Assembly (NCBI GenBank): GCA_900316455.1
Contig: ONCX01000010.1
Coordinates: forward strand, 1 to 64,000
DNA: 64,000 nt
Reading direction: 5' to 3'
Origin: an uncultured Eubacteriales bacterium
GTDB lineage: Bacteria > Bacillota > Clostridia > Oscillospirales > Acutalibacteraceae
Shown: positions 8,105 through 16,712 of the stretch, piece after piece
Layout of the letters: each line of letters starts with the position of its first letter
How positions within the stretch are numbered: the first letter of the stretch is position 1
Translations under genes and position numbers: made by a program
Notes under the pieces: generated by a model
What the model was told of the DNA's origin: nothing
Seen by the model: the letters and a program-made list of their open reading frames with translations, nothing else
The model's database searches: none

Positions 8105-8931
8105 CAAAGCACATCGGGCAGATCCTTGCGCGCCTTGTTATAGATAAAAAGGCTTGCCGTCCACATGAGGATCAGTACGGTGAAAAAGCCGAGAGTGGAT
8201 TTGTATTTTGTCTCGTCAAAGAACCATCTCTGATTAATATAGCAGTCGCGATAGCCGGAGCAGATATATGTGACAGGATTTATTCTCAGCATCTTTCTCA
8301 GCCACGGATTGCCTACCTTTGATATGTCGTACATGATTCCCGAAAGCCAGAATACCGCTGTCGTGATGGATTTTATCAGATTGCCGTAATCAGGGCTGAT
8401 GACCGAGAGCGTGGAATTGAACAGCGTGAACGGCGTGAAAAGCAAAAACTGGCACAGCATGTAATACAATATCTGCACATAATATACGGTGGGAAAATGC
8501 CCGTAGAAGCAGTAAATCAGCATTACCACCACCGTAAGCGCCATATTTATCAGCATTTTCGATATGCTCACAAACGTGGGTATAGTGGAAACCGGAAAAC
8601 GCATTTTGGTCACAAGATAACTGTATTTTTTTATGCAGTCAGTGCCCTGCGTCATCATTTCCGACACATAAAACCACGGGATTATTCCTCCGATCAGCCA
8701 CAGGAAAAACGGAAATTCAACGCCGTTAGGATCCGTGACGGGTCTGGATGCCCTTATGCCTATGGAAAAAGCGAAGAAATACACGAATATCGTGATGGAC
8801 GGCTTTATCAATGCCCAGAGCCAGCCGAGACTCGCTCCCCTATACGTCTTCACAACGTCCGCCCTTGCGAGCACTACAAGCTGTTTTTTGAATGCCACAT
8901 GCTCCTGAATAAATAATTTAATGCTCTCCAT
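8104..8931 (-). CDS. Polysaccharide/teichoic acid ABC exporter permease (TagG/Wzm-like)
   Basis: A 275-residue ABC-2 permease with about six membrane helices. The amphipathic N-terminus ending in R-G-A-S-L-G-W-L-W matches the conserved start of TagG/Wzm/KpsM proteins. ATG 8931 follows AAGAGG at suitable spacing; an in-frame ATG at 8958 lacks a ribosome site. A TATAAT on the minus strand (9015-9010) may be part of its promoter. It is coupled to the ATPase downstream, and the cytidylyltransferase upstream suggests export of a CDP-polyol-derived polymer. Confidence 0.85.
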   Translation of the reverse strand: MESIKLFIQEHVAFKKQLVVLARADVVKTYRGASLGWLWALIKPSITIFVYFFAFSIGIRASRPVTDPNGVEFPFFLWLIGGIIPWFYVSEMMTQGTDCIKKYSYLVTKMRFPVSTIPTFVSISKMLINMALTVVVMLIYCFYGHFPTVYYVQILYYMLCQFLLFTPFTLFNSTLSVISPDYGNLIKSITTAVFWLSGIMYDISKVGNPWLRKMLRINPVTYICSGYRDCYINQRWFFDETKYKSTLGFFTVLILMWTASLFIYNKARKDLPDVL

Positions 8932-9065
8932 ATATAACCTCTTGCATCTTTTATTCATGAATTATTTAACTCTGTAATATATGTGCTCAAACAATCAGAC
9001 ACACGAAATATTATAACATATTATTGAATTAAATTTTAAACGAAATTGTTAATTTTAACAAAAGT

Positions 9066-9773
9066 TCACGCCTTAATAGTCTCGGCGAGCTTCTCCGCAA
9101 GCGGAATGTCGCTTGGGTGGGTTATTTTGATATTCGAGGGGCTTCCCAGCGAGAGCGCAACCTTCCTCCATCTCATTCTGAACACCGCGGAGGCGTCCGT
9201 TACAAGGCTTTTTTCCTCGTCGCTCAGGGAATACAGCGCCTCGCAGAACGCCCTGAACATGAAGGTCTGCGGCGTCTGCACGCTGAATAATTTCGACCGC
9301 TCCGGCACACTCTCGATTATTTCGCCGTCGGAGGAAAAGCATATCGTGTCAACGCTCGGTATCGCTGCCGTCGCGCCGCCGTATTTCTTCGCGGCTTCCA
9401 CTCCCGACGCTATCATCTCCGCCGTGACGAACGGTCTTACGCAGTCGTGGGTTACGATTATGTCATCGGAGGATATGTCAAAGCTTTTTTCAAAATACCG
9501 GCAGGCGTTTTCAAGCGAGCCGGTCCTGTCCGCGCCCCCCTCTATCACGCTGACCTTCTCCGCCGCTTCGGGATATCCCGATAGTATTCCGCGGGTGTAA
9601 TCCATGTATTCACGCGGCACGCACAGCGCAATGCCGTCGATTATCCCGCATTCCTGAAATGCCCTCAAAGTCCGTATCATTATTGGCACGCCGTTTATCT
9701 CAATAAACTGCTTGGGCATGTCTCCGCCCATTCTCGTTCCCCTGCCTCCGGCAAGAATCGCCGCGTATATCAT
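9066..9773 (-). CDS. Nucleotidyltransferase of the IspD/TarI family, probably ribitol-5-phosphate cytidylyltransferase-like
   Basis: A 235-residue cytidylyltransferase. The N-terminal L-A-G-G-R-G-T-R-M-G and P-K-Q-F form the CTP-binding loop; the T-H-D-C-V-R-P-F motif resembles TarI (T-H-D-x-V-R-P) more than IspD (H-D-A-A-R-P). TarI makes CDP-ribitol from ribitol 5-phosphate for teichoic acid; IspD makes CDP-methylerythritol for isoprenoids. The adjacent TagGH-type exporter favours TarI. No reductase (TarJ) or polymerase is beside it, so the IspD role cannot be excluded. Confidence 0.82.
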   Translation of the reverse strand: MIYAAILAGGRGTRMGGDMPKQFIEINGVPIMIRTLRAFQECGIIDGIALCVPREYMDYTRGILSGYPEAAEKVSVIEGGADRTGSLENACRYFEKSFDISSDDIIVTHDCVRPFVTAEMIASGVEAAKKYGGATAAIPSVDTICFSSDGEIIESVPERSKLFSVQTPQTFMFRAFCEALYSLSDEEKSLVTDASAVFRMRWRKVALSLGSPSNIKITHPSDIPLAEKLAETIKA

Positions 9774-9886
9774 TTATTCCAACCCTTTCCTAAGAGAAAT
9801 CTTCAAATATAGTTTACCATATATCGCGGCTATGTCAATTGTTTTTTTTTAACGATTTATCGCCCGTGAGATTTACACCCTAAGCA

Positions 9887-9915
9887 TTGACAAAAATTTC
9901 AGCGAATGGTATAAT
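9887..9915 (+). promoter_or_regulatory. Promoter of the CPBP protease gene
   Basis: TTGACA (9887-9892), 17-base spacer, TATAAT (9910-9915); a GGGAGAG ribosome site and ATG 9950 follow. Confidence 0.8.
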
Positions 9916-9949
9916 TTAATAAATTCAACATAAGGGAGAGACTCTAAAA

Positions 9950-10744
9950 ATGTTCAAATCGTTGTACCGTATGCACCGGAACGAGGACAGAATCCAGCCC
10001 GAAGCCGTTCTTACCGGCAAGGGCGTATTCGTAATGCTTCTCATTTTCCTCTCGGAGCAGCTTGCAGCCCAGGGTATTTCCGCTCTTATTACGCTCTTTG
10101 ACCTGCCTCTCGGCGTCATGGAGGTTAACCTTATCGTAAACGGCGGGGCTATGCTCCTGATGTTCTTCTTTTTCGGCGGCTTCTTTATCGAGAATCTCAA
10201 GAGCTTTTTCAGGGAATTCAAGGCTATATACGTCTGGCTGCCGTTAACCTGTTATTTCTGCTCGACGATGGCAAATGTCATGATTCAGGTGATGCTTGCG
10301 TTCGTCCGCGGGGAATTCCAGAATACAAGCAACAACGCCCTCGTAATCGAGCTTATCAATAAATATCCTCTGCAGCTTCTCCTTCTCACCGTGCTGATCG
10401 CGCCTATAACCGAGGAAGCCGTGTTCCGCGCAGCGTTTTGCAGACCTATGACCGCAAGCGGCAAGGGCTGGCTGACTGTCCTCGGCTTCGTCATTTCGAT
10501 TTTGCTCTTCTCATTCTTCCACATCTATCAGTTCGCGTTTTTTGAGGCTGACCCCTCGGGCGCGGTTCATCTGACGTTCAATTTCAATGAATTCTTATCA
10601 ATTCTCGTATACATTCCAATGTCGGTCGGTCTGGCGCTATGCTCCTTTTTCGGCAGGAATTACTGGTGCTCGGTCGTATGCCATATGCTTACTAACGCTA
10701 TCGCGGTGTTTATGATTATCGCCGCGGGCAATCTTGTAAAATAA
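9950..10744 (+). CDS. CPBP family intramembrane metalloprotease
   Basis: A 264-residue polytopic membrane protein of the CPBP (CAAX protease and bacteriocin-processing) family. The diagnostic motif E-E-A-V-F-R, the F-S-F-F-H segment in a following helix, and a C-terminal histidine-containing helix (C-H-M-L-T-N-A) are the expected metal-binding and catalytic elements. The first about 25 residues are cytoplasmic and polar. It is monocistronic with its own promoter and terminator, so the genome context does not point to a peptide substrate. Confidence 0.88.
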   Translation: MFKSLYRMHRNEDRIQPEAVLTGKGVFVMLLIFLSEQLAAQGISALITLFDLPLGVMEVNLIVNGGAMLLMFFFFGGFFIENLKSFFREFKAIYVWLPLTCYFCSTMANVMIQVMLAFVRGEFQNTSNNALVIELINKYPLQLLLLTVLIAPITEEAVFRAAFCRPMTASGKGWLTVLGFVISILLFSFFHIYQFAFFEADPSGAVHLTFNFNEFLSILVYIPMSVGLALCSFFGRNYWCSVVCHMLTNAIAVFMIIAAGNLVK

Positions 10745-10746
10745 TT

Positions 10747-10792
10747 CAAGCGGCTCTCCGTTGCGTCCTGCGGAAAGCCGCTTGTTTTTTTT
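10747..10792. terminator. Terminator after the CPBP gene, possibly bidirectional
   Basis: CAAGCGGCT (10747-10755) pairs with AGCCGCTTG (10776-10784), followed by eight T. It lies between two convergent genes. Confidence 0.75.
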
Positions 10793-12407
10793 ACGCGTTC
10801 TTTTTGCGTGAAGCTATTATCTCCGGACGGGCTTCGATGTAGTCGTCATAGCACATCATTCTGTCAATACAGCCCTCGTCCATTATCTCGATGATCCTGT
10901 CCGCCACGGTCTGAATGAACTGATGATCGTGAGAGGCAAACAGTATATTCCCCTTGAACGCGATGAGTCCGTCGTTCACAGCCGTAATGCTCTCCAGATC
11001 GAGGTGGTTCGTCGGCTGATCCATTACAAGCACGTTCGAGCCGAACATCATCATGCGGGACAGCATACAGCGCACCTTCTCGCCGCCGGACAGCACATTC
11101 ACCGGCTTCAGCACGTCGTCGCCCGAAAAGAGCATCTTGCCCAGAAAGCCGCGCAGCGTAGTCTGAAGCGCGTCGGGCGCGTACTGCGCCAGCCAGTCGA
11201 TTATGGAAAGGTCGCAATTGTCGAAATATTCCGAGCTGTCCTTTCGGAAGTAGGACTGCGTTGTGCTGACTCCCCACTTGAAGGAGCCTTCGTCCGGCTC
11301 CAGCTCGCCCATGAGTATCTGGAAAAGCGTGGTGTTGGCTATCTCGTTATCTCCCACAAACGCTATCTTGTCGCCCTTGTTCACGCGGAACGACACGTTA
11401 TTCAGCACCTTCACTCCGTTGACCGTCTTGCTTATGCCCTCGACCCAGAGAATTTCCTTGCCGGCTTCCCTGTCCATGTTGAATACCACAAAGGGGTATT
11501 TCCTCGATGAGGCGGGCATTTCCTCCACCGTCAGCTTGTCGAGCAGCTTGCGGCGCGCAGTCGCCTGCTTCGCCTTGGATTTATTGGCTGAAAACCGCTC
11601 GATGAACGACTGCAATTCCTTGATCTTGTCCTCGCGCTTCTTGTTCTGGTCGTTGAGAAGTCTCTGCATGAGCTGGCTGGAATGATACCAGAAGTCGTAG
11701 TTGCCCACGTACATCTTGATCTTGGTGTAGTCGATGTCCACTATATGCGTGCAGACGTTATTCAGGAAGTGCCTGTCATGCGATACCACGATGACTGTGC
11801 CGACGTAATCCATGAGGAATTCCTCAAGCCACTTGATCGCCTGAATGTCAAGATGGTTCGTTGGCTCGTCGAGCAGTATTATCTCAGGCTGTCCGAAAAG
11901 CGCCTGCGCGAGCAGCACCTTGATCTTGTCGCGGTCGTTGAGCGTACTGAGGGTGGCGTAGGGGTCAACGTCGCCCAGACCCAATCCGCTCAGAAGCTTT
12001 GATACGTCCGTTTCCGCGTCCCAGCCGTTAAGCTCGGCAAATTCTCCCTCCAGCTCGGAAGCCTTGATGCCGTCCTCCTCGCTGAAATCCGGCTTGGCGT
12101 AGAGCGCGTCCTTTTCCTGAATTATCTCATACAGCCTCGGATTTCCCATTATAACCGTGTCCATGATGGAATAATCGTTGTAGGCAAAGTGATTCTGCTT
12201 GAGAATCGACATTCGCATTTCCTTCGGGATAACTACCTCGCCCGTGGAAGGCTCCAGCTCCCCCGACAGTATTTTGAGAAACGTGGACTTGCCCGCGCCG
12301 TTCGCGCCTATTATGCCGTAGCAGTTGCCCGGGGTGAATTTTAAATTCACGTCCTTGAAAAGATTGGTTCCGCCGAAATTAAGACTTACGTTTGAAACTG
12401 TGATCAT
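10791..12407 (-). CDS. ABC-F family ATPase (YkpA/YbiT-like) with one degenerate ATP site
   Basis: A 538-residue soluble protein with two nucleotide-binding domains joined by a basic linker, the ABC-F plan; members act on the ribosome in translation or antibiotic tolerance. Domain 1 has intact Walker A (G-A-N-G-A-G-K-S-T) and Walker B (L-L-D-E-P-T-N-H-L-D), but its signature reads L-N-D-R-D-K. Domain 2 has an intact signature (L-S-G-G-E-K), yet its Walker A is G-D-N-E-I-A-N-T-T without Lys and its Walker B is M-D-Q-P-T-N. All changes fall on one composite site. The N-terminal sequence (M-I-T-V-S-N-V-S-L) fits the YkpA/YbiT clade. Confidence 0.9.
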   Translation of the reverse strand: MITVSNVSLNFGGTNLFKDVNLKFTPGNCYGIIGANGAGKSTFLKILSGELEPSTGEVVIPKEMRMSILKQNHFAYNDYSIMDTVIMGNPRLYEIIQEKDALYAKPDFSEEDGIKASELEGEFAELNGWDAETDVSKLLSGLGLGDVDPYATLSTLNDRDKIKVLLAQALFGQPEIILLDEPTNHLDIQAIKWLEEFLMDYVGTVIVVSHDRHFLNNVCTHIVDIDYTKIKMYVGNYDFWYHSSQLMQRLLNDQNKKREDKIKELQSFIERFSANKSKAKQATARRKLLDKLTVEEMPASSRKYPFVVFNMDREAGKEILWVEGISKTVNGVKVLNNVSFRVNKGDKIAFVGDNEIANTTLFQILMGELEPDEGSFKWGVSTTQSYFRKDSSEYFDNCDLSIIDWLAQYAPDALQTTLRGFLGKMLFSGDDVLKPVNVLSGGEKVRCMLSRMMMFGSNVLVMDQPTNHLDLESITAVNDGLIAFKGNILFASHDHQFIQTVADRIIEIMDEGCIDRMMCYDDYIEARPEIIASRKKNA

Positions 12408-12450
12408 TCTTCGCTACCTCCACACAAATTCAACCTCATTTTGTTTGGTA

Positions 12451-12480
12451 ATTATACCATGTTTCGGGCTGGTATGTAAA
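12451..12480 (-). promoter_or_regulatory. Promoter of the ABC-F gene
   Basis: Read on the minus strand: TTTACA (12480-12475), 18-base spacer, TATAAT (12456-12451), then a GGAGGT ribosome site before ATG 12407. Confidence 0.7.
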
Positions 12481-12555
12481 GGGAATAATTGAATGACCGG
12501 ACAAAAACGTTCAAAGCAACAAAAATTTTATTTTTTATCTCTTAAAGTTGTAGAT

Positions 12556-13827
12556 TTATTTGCCGCCGTTTTTGATTTTATCCCAGTAGACCTTTGCCGC
12601 CTGTTCGTTCCTGTTTTCGCCGAATTCGTAATAACGCGCGTTCGCCAGCATGTCGGGAAGATACTGCTGCCTGACGTAGTGATTCGGGAAGTCGTGGGGG
12701 TAAAGATAATTCTGCCCCTTTACAGCCGCGTCCTCGCCGTCGCAGTGCTTATTCTGAAGCTGCCTCGGCACGCTGCCGACCTTGCCCGCGCGGATATCCG
12801 CGAGCGCGCTGTCTATCGCTATATACGCCGAATTCGATTTCGGCGCGGTGGCTACAAGCACAACCGCGTCCGCAAGCGGAATCCGCGCTTCCGGCAGTCC
12901 CACCATGAGCGCCGCGTCGATGCAGCTCTTGACTATCGGAATAAGCTGCGGATAGGCAAGTCCCACGTCCTCGCAGGTGCAGACCATCAGACGCCGGCAG
13001 ATGGATGGAAGATCGTTGGCTTCAATCAGCCGCGCAAGATAGTGAATCGCCGCGTCCGGGTCGGAGCCGCGCAGCGATTTCTGGAACGCCGAGAGAATGT
13101 CGTAATGCTCCTCGCCGTCCTTGTCGTACCTGAAGGCGCTGCGCTGGGAAAGCTCCTTTGCCCGTTCGAGCGTTATTTTCCTCACGCCGTTCTCCGGAAC
13201 GCACGACATTACGCACAGCTCTACCGAATTCAGCGACTTGCGAACGTCCCCCCCGCAGCCGACGGCAATAGCCTTATACACGCCCTCCTCTATCTCGAAG
13301 CTCTCGCCCAGCTCCTTCTCCATGCACGAAAAACCCCGCTTCACTCCGCGCTCTACTTCCTCGGGCGGAACGGGCTTGAATTCAAACACCGTTGACCGGC
13401 TGAGTATTGCTGAGTACACGTAGAAGAAGGGATTTTCGGTGGTGGACGCTATCAGGGTTATCTTGCCGTTCTCGATGAATTCCAGAAGCGTCTGCTGCTG
13501 CTTCTTGGTGAAATACTGTATCTCGTCGAGGTAGAGCAGAATACCGTTCTGCGCCATGAAGGTATCCAGCTCTTCCACGATGTCCTTGATGTCCTTGGTC
13601 GAGGCAGTCGTACCGTTGAGCCTGTGCAGGCGGCGGTTGGTCTTTGCCGCGATGATTCCGGCAAGTGTGGTCTTGCCGATCCCGGGCGGGCCGTAAAAGA
13701 CCATGTTCGGAATATTGCCCGATTCTATTATCCGCCGCAAAGCGCAGTTTTCACCCAGCAGGTGACGCTGCCCTATCATATCGTCTATTTCCTTGGGACG
13801 TATCCTGTCCGCAAGCGGTGAAGCCAT
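12556..13827 (-). CDS. rarA: Replication-associated recombination protein A (MgsA/WRNIP1 family AAA ATPase)
   Basis: A 423-residue clamp-loader-like AAA+ ATPase acting at stalled replication forks. Seen: the R-P-K-E-I-D-D-M-I-G-Q start typical of the family, Walker A Y-G-P-P-G-I-G-K-T-T, Walker B Y-L-D-E-I-Q, the sensor S-T-T-E-N-P region, and the C-terminal tetramerisation part with G-x-P-E-A-R-I-P-L-A and a final N-H-Y-V-R-Q-Q-Y-L-P. Length is normal. It stops 148 bases upstream of the ABC-F gene and lies just after the beta-helix-like lipoprotein gene on the same strand. Confidence 0.93.
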   Translation of the reverse strand: MASPLADRIRPKEIDDMIGQRHLLGENCALRRIIESGNIPNMVFYGPPGIGKTTLAGIIAAKTNRRLHRLNGTTASTKDIKDIVEELDTFMAQNGILLYLDEIQYFTKKQQQTLLEFIENGKITLIASTTENPFFYVYSAILSRSTVFEFKPVPPEEVERGVKRGFSCMEKELGESFEIEEGVYKAIAVGCGGDVRKSLNSVELCVMSCVPENGVRKITLERAKELSQRSAFRYDKDGEEHYDILSAFQKSLRGSDPDAAIHYLARLIEANDLPSICRRLMVCTCEDVGLAYPQLIPIVKSCIDAALMVGLPEARIPLADAVVLVATAPKSNSAYIAIDSALADIRAGKVGSVPRQLQNKHCDGEDAAVKGQNYLYPHDFPNHYVRQQYLPDMLANARYYEFGENRNEQAAKVYWDKIKNGGK

Positions 13828-13851
13828 TTTTTTTAATCACGCCTTTCAGTA

Positions 13852-15729
13852 TTAACGTCTTCCCCTTCTTGGCATTCCGCCGCCGTTACGGGAATTGCCG
13901 CCGTCCGGCATTCCGCCGCCGTTCTGGAAATTCCCGCCGGAGCCGTAGATGAGCGAATCCATTTTGATTGAGGTATCGGACGTGCCCGCCGTCAGGGTGT
14001 ATGTGCCGCCCTGCTTTACGTCGGGCGCGCTTATTACCACGCTGTTGTAATTCTTTTGCGGCGTGAAGGAAACAATTGTCTTTCCGTCCGAATCCTTCAG
14101 GATTATCTCGCTGCCCCCGCTCTGCCCGCCAACGTTCACCATCATCGAGCCTTGGGTTGATTTTTCTCCGAAATTCTGCGCCATGCCGCTCATTCCCGCC
14201 GCCACGAATATTCCGCCCGTGACTGTCGCGCTGCCGTTGAAGTCGAGAGCCGCGTTGCCGTTGTCGGAAGCGCCGGAAACATACGTCTCCCCGCCCGAAA
14301 CCGTTACGTCGCCGTTGGAGTCTATGCCGTCGCCGTTTGAATTCACGCTGACGCTGCCGCCAGAAATCTTTATATACACGCCCTCCTGAGCCGCAAATTT
14401 ATTCTGCCCCGGACGGCCGTTCATGCTGCTCTGGTCGCTGCCGCCCGCCGCGTTGAGTCCGTCGTCGGAGGCTGTCACGGAAACGCTGCCGCCGCTTATC
14501 TCTATCGTCATGCCTTCAAGTCCCTCGTAGCTTTTTGAAATATCAATCGTGCCGCCGCTGATATTCAGCGAGGAACCCGCGTGCATTCCGTCGTCGCCCG
14601 AAGAAACCGAGATGCTGCCGCCCGAAACCGTCACATTGCTGTCGGAATGAATCGCGTCGTCGGAGGAATCTATGGTTATTGCGCCGTTGTTGATGGCTAC
14701 AGAGCTGTCCGATTTTATCCCCTTGGCGCTCGACGTGTCGGAGGAATTCCCGCTTCCGGACGACGCGGAAAGCTTCGTAACTTCCGCCGAAGCGTCGCTG
14801 TCCGCGGACATTCTGCGTCCTCCGCCGCCCCAGCTGCCCCAGTCTCCGTTGAAACCGCCGTCCTTCTTCACGCTGGCGTTCTGACTGCCGCCGCCTGTCT
14901 TGATTGTATATGTGCCGTTGTCTATCTGAATCGCGCCGCTTGCGTCCATGCCGTCAGTACCCGCGGTGATGGCAAAGGTTCCGTCCGCGATGTAGATATA
15001 GCCCTTTGAAGCGTCGGTGTTTTCGCAGTGAAGCGCGTCGGTTCCGGAATCAATCGTGAACGAACCGCCTGATATGCGAATGCTGTCGTTCGCGTCGAGC
15101 GCCTTCTTTTCCGACTTGATGGTGTACGAGCCGCCGGAGATAACCAGATCGTCCTTGCAGACTATGGCGTGTCCCGTGTCTGCCGTTACGGTCAGACTGC
15201 CTTCTCCGTTTACTGTCAGGTCGTCCTTTGAGAATATTACCGCGTCAACATCGTCGGTTATTTGGGAATTCTCAGCGTTTGAAAGGATATTCTCGCTGCC
15301 CTTGGCAAGTGTGACAAATACCTTGTCCGCCTGTACGACATTTATCGCGGCGCAGCCGGAACTGTTTATATTCACGCCGTTCAGAATAAGACGCACCTTG
15401 TCCTTTTTGTCCGCGTCGATTATTATGCATCCGTCGCTCAGACTGCCGGATATCAGATAGTCGCCAGCAGCGGTTATCGTTACGCGGCTTCCGTTGGCTG
15501 AAGCGCCCTCCCCGCTTATATCCGCCGTCTTCCCGCTGAGGGTGATAACGGTGCATTCAGAATCGTCGTAGCCCGATTCAAGATCCCTGCCGCTGAACAT
15601 CTCCGACGTGTCGAGAAGCTTTACCTGTCCGCCTGAGGACGTTCCGCCGTTATCCGACGTGCCGCATCCCGAAAACGCAGCTATTATCAATGCCGCCATG
15701 ACCGCGGCGAATGTTCTCTTTACCTTCAT
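13852..15729 (-). CDS. Lipoprotein with DUF4353-type carbohydrate-binding beta-helix repeats
   Basis: A 625-residue secreted lipoprotein (signal peptide, lipobox F-S-G-C near residue 21). The body consists of many short Ser/Gly/Asp repeats of the form G-G-x-x-x-I-x-S-x-x-D-A-I-H, which strongly suggests a right-handed parallel beta-helix; such proteins are usually annotated as DUF4353 carbohydrate-binding proteins. The tail is Gly/Asn-rich and ends G-G-M-P-R-R-G-R-R. ATG 15729 is preferred to a TTG at 15741, which would sit on top of the AAGGAG ribosome site. It has its own promoter but follows DUF4956 and VTC genes, a recurrent Clostridia cluster. Confidence 0.82.
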   Translation of the reverse strand: MKVKRTFAAVMAALIIAAFSGCGTSDNGGTSSGGQVKLLDTSEMFSGRDLESGYDDSECTVITLSGKTADISGEGASANGSRVTITAAGDYLISGSLSDGCIIIDADKKDKVRLILNGVNINSSGCAAINVVQADKVFVTLAKGSENILSNAENSQITDDVDAVIFSKDDLTVNGEGSLTVTADTGHAIVCKDDLVISGGSYTIKSEKKALDANDSIRISGGSFTIDSGTDALHCENTDASKGYIYIADGTFAITAGTDGMDASGAIQIDNGTYTIKTGGGSQNASVKKDGGFNGDWGSWGGGGRRMSADSDASAEVTKLSASSGSGNSSDTSSAKGIKSDSSVAINNGAITIDSSDDAIHSDSNVTVSGGSISVSSGDDGMHAGSSLNISGGTIDISKSYEGLEGMTIEISGGSVSVTASDDGLNAAGGSDQSSMNGRPGQNKFAAQEGVYIKISGGSVSVNSNGDGIDSNGDVTVSGGETYVSGASDNGNAALDFNGSATVTGGIFVAAGMSGMAQNFGEKSTQGSMMVNVGGQSGGSEIILKDSDGKTIVSFTPQKNYNSVVISAPDVKQGGTYTLTAGTSDTSIKMDSLIYGSGGNFQNGGGMPDGGNSRNGGGMPRRGRR

Positions 15730-15774
15730 GATTATTTGCAACTCCTTTTTGTTTCAAAGCGAATCGCTGAATTT

Positions 15775-15803
15775 ATTATACAAATTCAAGCGGGATAATT
15801 CAA
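15775..15803 (-). promoter_or_regulatory. Promoter of the DUF4353 lipoprotein gene
   Basis: On the minus strand TTGAAT (15803-15798), 17-base spacer, TATAAT (15780-15775), about 46 bases before ATG 15729. Confidence 0.65.
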
Positions 15804-15835
15804 TCCATTCACTGTAAATTTTTTAATTCTCATTC

Positions 15836-16525
15836 TTAAAGCTCGCCGACGGCGCTTTCGCGGCGATGCAGACTTATTTCGAGATTTGCGTTGCGGCAGC
15901 GAAGCTCGTCGATGAAGCTCTTCTCGCTCGCGTCGCTTTTAAGCTCTACGTCATACGTCAGCTTGAACAGGCTTCCCATGTTCGTTGTCTTTACATTCAC
16001 CAGCTTATGCGATACGGTGTACTTCTCAAATAAATCGTCGAACACCCTGCTGTAGTCGAGATTCTCCGGAATTGTGATGCTCAGCTTCTTCTGCCGCTCG
16101 TCGCTGCCGTCCGAGCCTATGCCGATGAAGCCATAGAGAAGCATCGCTCCGCACATTATTGCCGCGAACGCAGCCGCGTAGCCGATATATCCCACTCCAC
16201 AGGCAAGTCCTACGCCCATAGCTGTGAATATCGCCGCTATCTCCTTGGCTGTTCCAGGCGCGGAACGGAAGCGTATAAGTCCGAACGCGCCCGCAACCGC
16301 AACCCCTGTGCCGAAGTCCCCGTTGACAAGCATTATCACCATCGCTACAGCCGCCGGTATTACCGAAAGCGTCACAAGAAAGCTCTGGGAACTCGAGTTT
16401 TTGATTCTGTAAACCAGCGCCATTGCCGTGCCTATGACAAGCGCCGCGATTATGCACGCGAAAAATGTTGATGTTGTGATTTCTGTCGTTCCCGAAAATA
16501 TGCTGCTGAAAATATTGTCTGTCAT
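15836..16525 (-). CDS. DUF4956 domain membrane protein
   Basis: A 229-residue protein with an N-terminal block of four hydrophobic helices (about 12-130) and a soluble C-terminal domain of about 90 residues. The segment G-A-F-G-L-I-R-F-R-S and the surrounding Gly/Ala-rich helices are characteristic of DUF4956. ATG 16525 follows AGGAGG. In many Firmicutes and Actinobacteria this family is encoded beside VTC-domain proteins and CotH-like or DUF4353 proteins, as here; a shared role at the cell surface or in polyphosphate-like metabolism is a guess from that association. Confidence 0.86.
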   Translation of the reverse strand: MTDNIFSSIFSGTTEITTSTFFACIIAALVIGTAMALVYRIKNSSSQSFLVTLSVIPAAVAMVIMLVNGDFGTGVAVAGAFGLIRFRSAPGTAKEIAAIFTAMGVGLACGVGYIGYAAAFAAIMCGAMLLYGFIGIGSDGSDERQKKLSITIPENLDYSRVFDDLFEKYTVSHKLVNVKTTNMGSLFKLTYDVELKSDASEKSFIDELRCRNANLEISLHRRESAVGEL

Positions 16526-16578
16526 AATTATTTCCTCCTGAATTTTTTTTATTATCAAATGTCAAACGCCCTGAACAG

Positions 16579-16703
16579 GTTCCACGGAAATCATTTTTGA
16601 GGGAAGCGCCGTTGGTGTTCGCCTTACAGCGTTGTATATCCTGGCGCGTCCTGCTCGCTCGGCTTTGCCTCGCTGGTCGGGCGCTTCGCGCTTGCTTTTT
16701 TTC
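16579..16703. repeat. GC-rich modular intergenic repeat, copy A
   Basis: A 125-bp intergenic element. Its first part (ATTTTTGAGGGAAGCGCCGT) matches copy B at about 44588, and its core (GGCGCGTCCTGCTCGCTCGG, about 16640-16659) matches copy C at about 54786. It ends with GGGCGCTTCGCGCTTGC and a T run, also like the other copies. It lies between the stop of the VTC gene and the DUF4956 gene, so it is probably transcribed in antisense orientation within that operon. No ORF or transposase. Confidence 0.75.
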
Positions 16704-16712
16704 AGAACCGGT

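Noticed and set aside
12493..13395. 300-codon open frame antisense to rarA
   Set aside because: Composition (Arg/His/Val-rich) and overlap with a clear RarA show it is a shadow of the real gene.
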